A program made the position numbers and the translations under genes. Below are positions 58,938 to 64,000 of a stretch of DNA of 64,000 bases, one piece after another. Numbering within the stretch: the first letter of the stretch is position 1; every line of letters begins with the position of its first letter. Source of the DNA: GAS188 sp963794475 (GTDB lineage: Bacteria > Pseudomonadota > Alphaproteobacteria > Rhizobiales > Beijerinckiaceae); the NCBI GenBank assembly GCA_963794475.1, contig CAWCDW010000008.1:124001-188000 (forward strand). Reading direction: 5' to 3'. The notes under the pieces were generated by a model. The model ran no database searches. It was given only the letters and a program-made list of their open reading frames with translations, and was not told the DNA's origin.

Positions 58938-59612
58938 ATGAGCAGCGACGTCCCGGAGTATCGCCCGAGATCGAATGCTTCGAGCAGCGGCTCTTTCGGC
59001 GACAAGACGACGCGGGAGGGCAATGTGGGCGAGGCTTTGCAGGACAACGGAAGAGCGCGGCTCGAAGGCGCCGATGAAGCGGGCTTCGTTACCGTCCAAC
59101 CCATTCACATCGAAGGCGTGGTCAAATGGTTTGACGCCGTGAAGGGCTATGGCTTCGTCAAGCCCGATCACGATCTTCCCGATGTGCTCTTGCATGTGAC
59201 CTGCCTCAGGCGTGACGGTTTCCCGATCACGATCGAGGGATCGCGCGTCGTGCTCGAGGCGGTCCGCGGGCAACGCGGCTTGCAAGCCTTGCGTGTGCTC
59301 AAGGTCGAGCCGCCGAAGCTGCCTCACCCCTCGGAGCTTCCGCCCGCCCGCACCCACAGCCAGGTGATTGCGTCGAGCGCCCTCGAAGGGGTGACCGTCA
59401 AATGGTTCAACCGGGTGCGGGGCTTCGGGTTCGTGAGCAAGGGCGAGGGCGCGCCCGATATCTTCGTGCATATGGAGACCTTGCGGCGCTTCGGCCTTGC
59501 CGAATTGCGGCCCGGCCAGCAAGTGCTCGTGCGCTACGGGCCAGGCCCGAAGGGGTTGATGGCAACGGAGGTGCGCCTGCCCGAGCATGGCGCGGTCGCC
59601 GCATCCCATTAG
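58938..59612 (+). CDS. Two-domain cold-shock protein
   Basis: A 224-residue protein with two cold-shock domains. First (about residues 57-110): GVVKWFDAVKGYGFVKPD with RNP1 KGYGFV and RNP2 VLLHVT. Second (about residues 150-210): VTVKWFNRVRGFGFVSKG with RNP1 RGFGFV and RNP2 IFVHME. An unstructured Ser/Gly-rich N-terminus of about 55 residues precedes them. Nucleic-acid binding is certain by family; the target is unknown. Such two-domain forms followed by a DUF192 gene are typical of Hyphomicrobiales. Confidence 0.94.
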   Translation: MSSDVPEYRPRSNASSSGSFGDKTTREGNVGEALQDNGRARLEGADEAGFVTVQPIHIEGVVKWFDAVKGYGFVKPDHDLPDVLLHVTCLRRDGFPITIEGSRVVLEAVRGQRGLQALRVLKVEPPKLPHPSELPPARTHSQVIASSALEGVTVKWFNRVRGFGFVSKGEGAPDIFVHMETLRRFGLAELRPGQQVLVRYGPGPKGLMATEVRLPEHGAVAASH

Positions 59613-59744
59613 GCGGGAGGGGCCGAGAAGGCCGGCGCCGCCCCGCATTTCCTCCTTTTATCTTTTCGCCTAACCTTCGCGGCAAATCAGATGCCGACCG
59701 TCCGGTCATGCGCCGGCGCGTGACGTTTCACCGGAGATTCCCGA

Positions 59745-60311
59745 ATGAGCCTCATCTCGATCTGGCGCCTCGCCTCGGGCGAGGTGATGAGGCGTGCCGA
59801 GGGCCGAGAGCGTGCCGCGCACGAGCGTCGATGCGGGCCTTTAGGCAGCGTTTTTGCCTTCATCGCCCTGTGGCTCGCCTTCGCTTTGCCCGGGTTCGAT
59901 GCGACGACATCGCCGGCGCGCGCCGCCGAGCCGCCGCAACGCCTCGAGATCGTCTCGGCCAATGGGCCTCATGTCTTCGAGGTTGAACTCGCCCGCAACC
60001 CCGCTGAGCGCGAGAAGGGCCTGATGTTTCGCCGCTACATGCCGAAGAACCGCGGCATGCTCTTCGATTTCAGCAATCCCGAGCCGGCCACGATGTGGAT
60101 GGAGAACACCTATATTCCGCTCGACATGCTCTTCATCCGCGCGGACGGCACGGTGGCGCGCATCGAGACCAACACCGAACCTTTATCGAGGCGCGTGATC
60201 GCCGCAGGCGAACCGGTGCTCGGCGTGCTCGAGCTCAACGGCGGGGTCTGCGACGAACTCGGCATCAAGGCGGGTGACAAGGTGGTGCACCCGATGTTCA
60301 AGCCGCGCTGA
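59745..60311 (+). CDS. DUF192-family exported protein
   Basis: A 188-residue protein with an N-terminal membrane helix or signal (about residues 35-60, VFAFIALWLAFALPG then SPARAAEPP) and a DUF192 domain (AREKGLMFRR-type: PAEREKGLMFRRYMPKNRGMLFDF, MWMENTYIPLDMLFI, VLELNGGVCDELGIKAGD). The family is widespread but uncharacterised. It follows the cold-shock gene by 132 nt, an arrangement conserved in the order. Confidence 0.9.
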   Translation: MSLISIWRLASGEVMRRAEGRERAAHERRCGPLGSVFAFIALWLAFALPGFDATTSPARAAEPPQRLEIVSANGPHVFEVELARNPAEREKGLMFRRYMPKNRGMLFDFSNPEPATMWMENTYIPLDMLFIRADGTVARIETNTEPLSRRVIAAGEPVLGVLELNGGVCDELGIKAGDKVVHPMFKPR

Positions 60312-60374
60312 GAAGGTTGCCTCGAACGCAAGTTCGAGCAGCCTCACCAGCGTGCCCTTCTCACGGCGGCGCGC

Positions 60375-61646
60375 TCACGAAAGCCACTCCGGCAGCCGGT
60401 CGAGCCCGATGAGATGATCATAGCTCGGGCGGGGCCGCACCACGGCGAAACGCTCGCCCTTCACGAGCACTTCGGGAACCAGAAGTCGCGAATTATACGT
60501 CGATGCTTGCACGGCGCCATAAGCACCTGCCGACATCACGGCGAGGAGATCGCCCGGACGCGGCAACGGCATCGTCCTTTTTTGCGCCAGATAATCGCCG
60601 CTCTCGCAGACCGGCCCGACGACATCGACGGTTTGGCGCGCCGCGTCAGGCGCGGGCTCGATGACGTTCACCACGTCATGATAGGCCTCATAAAGCGTCG
60701 GGCGGATGAGATCGTTCATCGCCGCGTCGACGATCACGAAGCTCTTGCCCGCGCCTTGCTTGACGTGAAGCACCCGCGTCAGCAGCACGCCTGCATTGGC
60801 GGCGATCAGTCTCCCATGCTCGAAGATGAGCTTGAGGCCGAGCTTGCCCGCGTGTCGAAGGATCGTCCGCGCATAGGCATTGGGCTCGGGCGGCCGCAGA
60901 TTGCTGTGCGGGTCATAGACCACGCCGAGGCCGCCGCCGAAGTCGAGATGCTCGAGGCGGTGGCCATGCTGGATGAGGTGAACCGCTAGCGAGGCAAGGC
61001 GCTCGGCCGCCGCATCGAAAGGCGCAAGGTCGATGATCTGGCTGCCGATATGCATGTCGACGCCGGTGATGGAAAGTCCGGGCAACGTCGCGGCCCTGGC
61101 GTAGACGCGCGGCGCCTCGACGATCGGGATGCCGAATTTATTGGCGTAGGTGCCGGTCGAGATCTTGGCGTGCGTGTTGGCGTCGATATCGGGATTGACG
61201 CGGATCGAGATGCGCGCCGTGCGCCCGCGAGCGCTGGCAAGAGCCGACAACTGCTCGAGCTCGGGCTCCGATTCGACGTTGAAGCACAAGATGTCCTGAT
61301 CAAGGGCATAAGCGATCTCGCCTTGCGTCTTGCCGACCCCCGAGAACACGATCTTTTCGGGTGGCACGTCGACCGCGCGGGCGCGGCGCAGTTCCCCTTC
61401 GGAGACGACGTCCATGCCGGCGCCGAGACGGGCGAGCGTGGCGAGCACGGCCTGATTGGAATTGGCCTTCATGGCGTAGCAGACGAGCGAAGGCACATCG
61501 GCAAAAACGCGCGCGAAGGCGAGATATTGCTCCTCGAGACCGGCGCTCGCGTAAAGATAGACCGGCGTGCCGACCTGCGAGGCGACATCGCGCAGGTCGA
61601 CCTTCTCGGCGTGCAGCACGCCGTCGCGGTAGCCAAAGGAACTCAT
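60375..61646 (-). CDS. lysA: Diaminopimelate decarboxylase
   Basis: A 423-residue PLP enzyme that makes lysine from meso-diaminopimelate. The PLP lysine lies in VCYAMKANSNQAVL, the glycine-rich loop in FGGGLGVVYD, the phosphate motif in EHGRLIAANAG, and the dimer-active-site cysteine in GPVCESGDYLAQKR. Family-standard length. The upstream argH/lptM genes that often accompany it are not present; an aldo/keto reductase gene is upstream. Confidence 0.97.
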   Translation of the reverse strand: MSSFGYRDGVLHAEKVDLRDVASQVGTPVYLYASAGLEEQYLAFARVFADVPSLVCYAMKANSNQAVLATLARLGAGMDVVSEGELRRARAVDVPPEKIVFSGVGKTQGEIAYALDQDILCFNVESEPELEQLSALASARGRTARISIRVNPDIDANTHAKISTGTYANKFGIPIVEAPRVYARAATLPGLSITGVDMHIGSQIIDLAPFDAAAERLASLAVHLIQHGHRLEHLDFGGGLGVVYDPHSNLRPPEPNAYARTILRHAGKLGLKLIFEHGRLIAANAGVLLTRVLHVKQGAGKSFVIVDAAMNDLIRPTLYEAYHDVVNVIEPAPDAARQTVDVVGPVCESGDYLAQKRTMPLPRPGDLLAVMSAGAYGAVQASTYNSRLLVPEVLVKGERFAVVRPRPSYDHLIGLDRLPEWLS

Positions 61647-61802
61647 GGATCGTCTCGTCTCAGCGGCTCATGGGACGGCTCAAGCGCGTTATATCGACGA
61701 ATAGGCAAGAGTCGACCCAATCGGGCGGCTCGCCATCCGCCAAGCTTCGCAAGTCGCGATTGCGCCGTGCGTCGCGAGCGAAAATCGGCGCGGCCTGGCG
61801 CC

Positions 61803-62636
61803 TCACCGTTGCCAATCGGGAGCCCAGGCCGGGGAGACGATGCGGCCTTGCGGGCTGGCGAGGCCGAAGAGCGCACCCATCTCCACTTCGTCGAGGGCAA
61901 AATCGAAGATCGCGATATTCTCGGCGATGCGCTGCCGGTTGGCCGATTTCGGAATGGCGATGACGCCTGGTTGCTGCACCTGCCAGCGCAGGAGCACCTG
62001 GGCCGGCGTCTTGCCGTGCCGCTCGGCGATCGCCGTGACCTTCGGGTCGGCAAGAATGTCGCCGGCGCGTCCCAGGGGACAATAGGAGGTGAAGGACACC
62101 CCTTGCTGACGGCAAGCGGCGATCAGCCGGGATTGATCGAGCCTTGGATGGTATTCGCATTGATTGGTGGCCACCGGTTCTTGCGAAAGCGCCACCGCTT
62201 CCGCGATCAGCCTCGGCGTGAAATTCGAGACGCCGATATGACGGGTAAGGCCCCGGCGCTTTGCCTTGGCGAGCGCCGCCATCGATCGCTTCAGCGGGAT
62301 TTTGGGGCTCGGCCAATGGATGAGCAGAAGATCGACATGATCGAAGCCGAGGCGCTTCAGGCTCGCCTCGGCCGAGCGCTCGAGCTTGCCCTCGTCGATA
62401 TCGTCGGGGCCGACCTTGGTGGTCAGGAAGATCTCGCCGCGCGGCACGCGCGAAGCCCTGATGCCTTCACCCACGGCTTCCTCATTGGCGTAGACGGCGG
62501 CCGTGTCGACATGCCGATAGCCGCTCTCCAAAGCCCACGTGACGGCCTGCGCGCACTCATCTCCCCTCGCGGCCCAAGTGCCGAAGCCGAGGCTCGGGAT
62601 CGAGGCACCTCCCGCCTGAACATTGTGCATCGTCAT
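61803..62636 (-). CDS. Aldo/keto reductase
   Basis: A 277-residue NADPH-dependent reductase of the 2,5-diketo-gluconate reductase type. The catalytic tetrad is visible: Asp in HVDTAAVYANEE, Tyr in the same segment, Lys in LTTKVG, His in LLIHWPSP. The cofactor part has GVIAIPKSANRQRIAENIAIFDF. It starts 18 nt after the SDR gene stop on the same strand. Substrate unknown. Confidence 0.93.
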   Translation of the reverse strand: MTMHNVQAGGASIPSLGFGTWAARGDECAQAVTWALESGYRHVDTAAVYANEEAVGEGIRASRVPRGEIFLTTKVGPDDIDEGKLERSAEASLKRLGFDHVDLLLIHWPSPKIPLKRSMAALAKAKRRGLTRHIGVSNFTPRLIAEAVALSQEPVATNQCEYHPRLDQSRLIAACRQQGVSFTSYCPLGRAGDILADPKVTAIAERHGKTPAQVLLRWQVQQPGVIAIPKSANRQRIAENIAIFDFALDEVEMGALFGLASPQGRIVSPAWAPDWQR

Positions 62637-62654
62637 CTTTTTCTCCGAGGATCG

Positions 62655-63452
62655 TTATTTCTGTAACGGATCGTGTTCACGTATCGTGGCCATGACGTCC
62701 GGCGTCTTCCAGCCGAGATGCTGGCCCGAATCGACCGCGATCATTTGGCCGGTCACATGCTCCGCCTCGCTGAGATAGAGCACCGCGGCCGCGATCGCCT
62801 CCGGGCGCACACGCTCGCCGAGCAATGTCGCCGCCGCCTCGCGCAAGACGCCCTCGTCCCCCTCGCGCGCATTGGGGAAAGTCGGGCCAGGCGCGACCGC
62901 GTTCACGCGGACCGTGGGCGCGAAGGCTTGCGCCATCATGCGTGTCGCGGACCATAAAGCCGATTTGGTGAGCGCATAGGAAAAGCAGCGAGGGTCGGGT
63001 TTCAGCACGCGCTGATCGAGAATGTTGACGATCGCTGGGCGCAGGGATGCAAGCGCCCGATCGGCGAAGTCTCGCGAAAGAATGAGCGGGGCGCGCAGGT
63101 TGACGGCAAGCTGCCGGTCGAAGCGTTCCGCGTCGAGGGTCCGGACATCATCCTCCTCGAAGAGCGCCGCATTGTTGACCAGGAGGCGAAGCTTGCCGAC
63201 CGCGCGTTCGGCCGTGCCGATGAGGCCTTCGACTTCGCGCCTGTCCGCAAGGTCCGCCTTGATCACATGCGCCTTCGCGCCCTTGCGCGAGAGGCGCTCC
63301 GCGAGGGCTTGCGCCTGATGCTCCGAGCCGTGGCAGTGGATGGCGACACCGAAGCCTTTTTTGGCGAGCGCCTCGACGATCGCCTGGCCGATGCGCCGCG
63401 CGCCGCCCGTGACGAGTGCCGACCCCGCTGGCCTTGAGGAGACGCCCGTCAT
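62655..63452 (-). CDS. Pteridine-reductase-like SDR
   Basis: A 265-residue short-chain dehydrogenase/reductase. Cofactor motif TGGARRIGQAI (an arginine pair typical of pteridine/dihydromonapterin reductases), NNAALFEEDD, and the SYALTKSAL active site (YxxxK). The catalytic serine position is in an ILDQ context, a known deviation in this subgroup. The ATG overlaps the stop of the glycosyltransferase gene (ATGA), so both are coupled. Confidence 0.9.
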   Translation of the reverse strand: MTGVSSRPAGSALVTGGARRIGQAIVEALAKKGFGVAIHCHGSEHQAQALAERLSRKGAKAHVIKADLADRREVEGLIGTAERAVGKLRLLVNNAALFEEDDVRTLDAERFDRQLAVNLRAPLILSRDFADRALASLRPAIVNILDQRVLKPDPRCFSYALTKSALWSATRMMAQAFAPTVRVNAVAPGPTFPNAREGDEGVLREAAATLLGERVRPEAIAAAVLYLSEAEHVTGQMIAVDSGQHLGWKTPDVMATIREHDPLQK

Positions 63453-64000
63453 TTCGGCTCGATTCCCTTGCCCCGCAAGCGTCGGCGCTCCAAGGCCTTG
63501 GCGACGCGCAAATAGCGATAGAAGGCGAAGTTCATGGCCGTCATAAAGCCGTAGATGCCGCGAAGGCAGTGACGGCGGCCGAAGTAGGCCTTGAGGAAGG
63601 CTCCGGGGAATTCAAGGAAGACGCGAAGCGTCGTCACCTTGACGCCGCGCGCCTCGAGATCACGCACCTGCGCATCCGTATAGCTGTTGAGCTTCTCGAG
63701 CTGATGGCCGAGCGAACGCACCGAGATGTGGCGTATGCGTCCCTTGAGCCGCGCCACCCTGGCGCCCGGGACGAGATCGACCCGGTCATGCACGGGGGAG
63801 GGGTTGTAGCTTCCCTTGTCGCGACGATAGAGCCGCACGGGGGTGAGGGCGTAGCCGAGAGGATGCGGCTCGTCCTCCCCGGGGAAAACCTCGTGGATGG
63901 CGATCTCATAAGCGTCGGCTTGCGGCTCTCCGTCGGCGAAGAGCGCGGCGATCTCGGCCCGAAGCGGCGGCGACAGCACCTCGTCCGCGTCAAGATTGAG
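63449..64000 (-). CDS. Glycosyltransferase family 2 protein (C-terminal part, cut by window edge)
   Basis: The last 183 residues of a GT2 enzyme of the WaaE/KdtX-like (lipopolysaccharide core) group. At the edge the chain reads LNLDADEVLSPPLRAEI, the metal-binding DxD-type motif with the family's DADE form. Further on are GYALTPVRLYRRDKGSYN, VHDRVDLVPG and FGRRHCLRGIYGFMTAMNFAFYRYLRVAK. The N-terminal nucleotide-sugar-binding half is outside the window. Confidence 0.88.
   Translation of the reverse strand, partial: LNLDADEVLSPPLRAEIAALFADGEPQADAYEIAIHEVFPGEDEPHPLGYALTPVRLYRRDKGSYNPSPVHDRVDLVPGARVARLKGRIRHISVRSLGHQLEKLNSYTDAQVRDLEARGVKVTTLRVFLEFPGAFLKAYFGRRHCLRGIYGFMTAMNFAFYRYLRVAKALERRRLRGKGIEPK

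Overview
The window reads as one contiguous piece of a GC-rich alphaproteobacterial chromosome. The gene neighbourhoods point to the order Hyphomicrobiales (Rhizobiales): dciA-dsbA-smc; ctaC-ctaD-ctaB-coxF-ctaG-ctaE-SURF1-thrC-M16 peptidase; DUF4164-zapA divergent from tkt-gap-pgk-fructose-bisphosphate aldolase; and a two-domain cold-shock protein followed by a DUF192 protein. A Beijerinckiaceae-like or related family is possible, but I cannot fix the genus from the sequence alone. I see no rRNA, tRNA, CRISPR array, integrase, transposase or prophage. Most genes are housekeeping, packed tightly, often with ATGA/TGATG-type overlaps, and several use TTG or GTG starts.

Layout. 1-6.7 kb (minus): smc (cut by the window edge), a DsbA-like thioredoxin, dciA, a PAP2 phosphatase, a ThDP-dependent acetolactate-synthase-like enzyme and an SDR. 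6.8-11.7 kb: a membrane sensor with PAS, GGDEF and EAL domains, a RimJ-type acetyltransferase and an M16 zinc peptidase. 11.8-19.4 kb: thrC and the aa3 cytochrome c oxidase cluster; here ctaC (subunit II) carries an apparent one-base frameshift. 19.7-21.0 kb (plus): an IalB-like protein and a lipoprotein. 21.3-24.9 kb: a ribose-type ABC importer facing mtnK (methylthioribose kinase), which suggests uptake of a pentose or methylthioribose. 26.2-31.9 kb: an acetyltransferase, a MotA/ExbB-like plus OmpA-like stator pair, an inositol-phosphatase-family enzyme, a Sel1-repeat protein and a ThiE-like protein. 32.0-38.0 kb: class I aldolase, pgk, gap and tkt.

38.2-42.0 kb: DUF4164, zapA, then a complete narrow-spectrum mercury resistance module (merT, merP, merA, with merR on the opposite strand). 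It has two MerR-type operators of the same architecture and an imperfect inverted repeat between merA and merR. 42.1-46.5 kb: rplK-rplA under a clear promoter but without rplJL-rpoBC, a composite palindromic repeat, an ELM1-like gene, trxB and a LysR regulator. 46.6-51.3 kb (minus): cysK, then paaC-paaD-paaE without paaA/paaB, with a CHAD-domain gene in the place where paaB would normally end. 51.4-56.9 kb: gatB, an MltB-like transglycosylase, a tandem acetyltransferase, a duplicated membrane protein, and rpsD with a long structured leader and a textbook terminator. 57.0-64.0 kb: kdsA, a sirtuin, the cold-shock and DUF192 genes, lysA, an aldo/keto reductase, a pteridine-reductase-like SDR and a glycosyltransferase cut by the window edge.

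I do not see a clear new defence or mobile system. The items most worth following are the ctaC frameshift, the orphan stator pair with a 22-bp perfect palindrome upstream, the paaCDE/CHAD junction, the mer module with its flanking inverted repeat, the ABC importer facing mtnK, and two palindromic intergenic elements.
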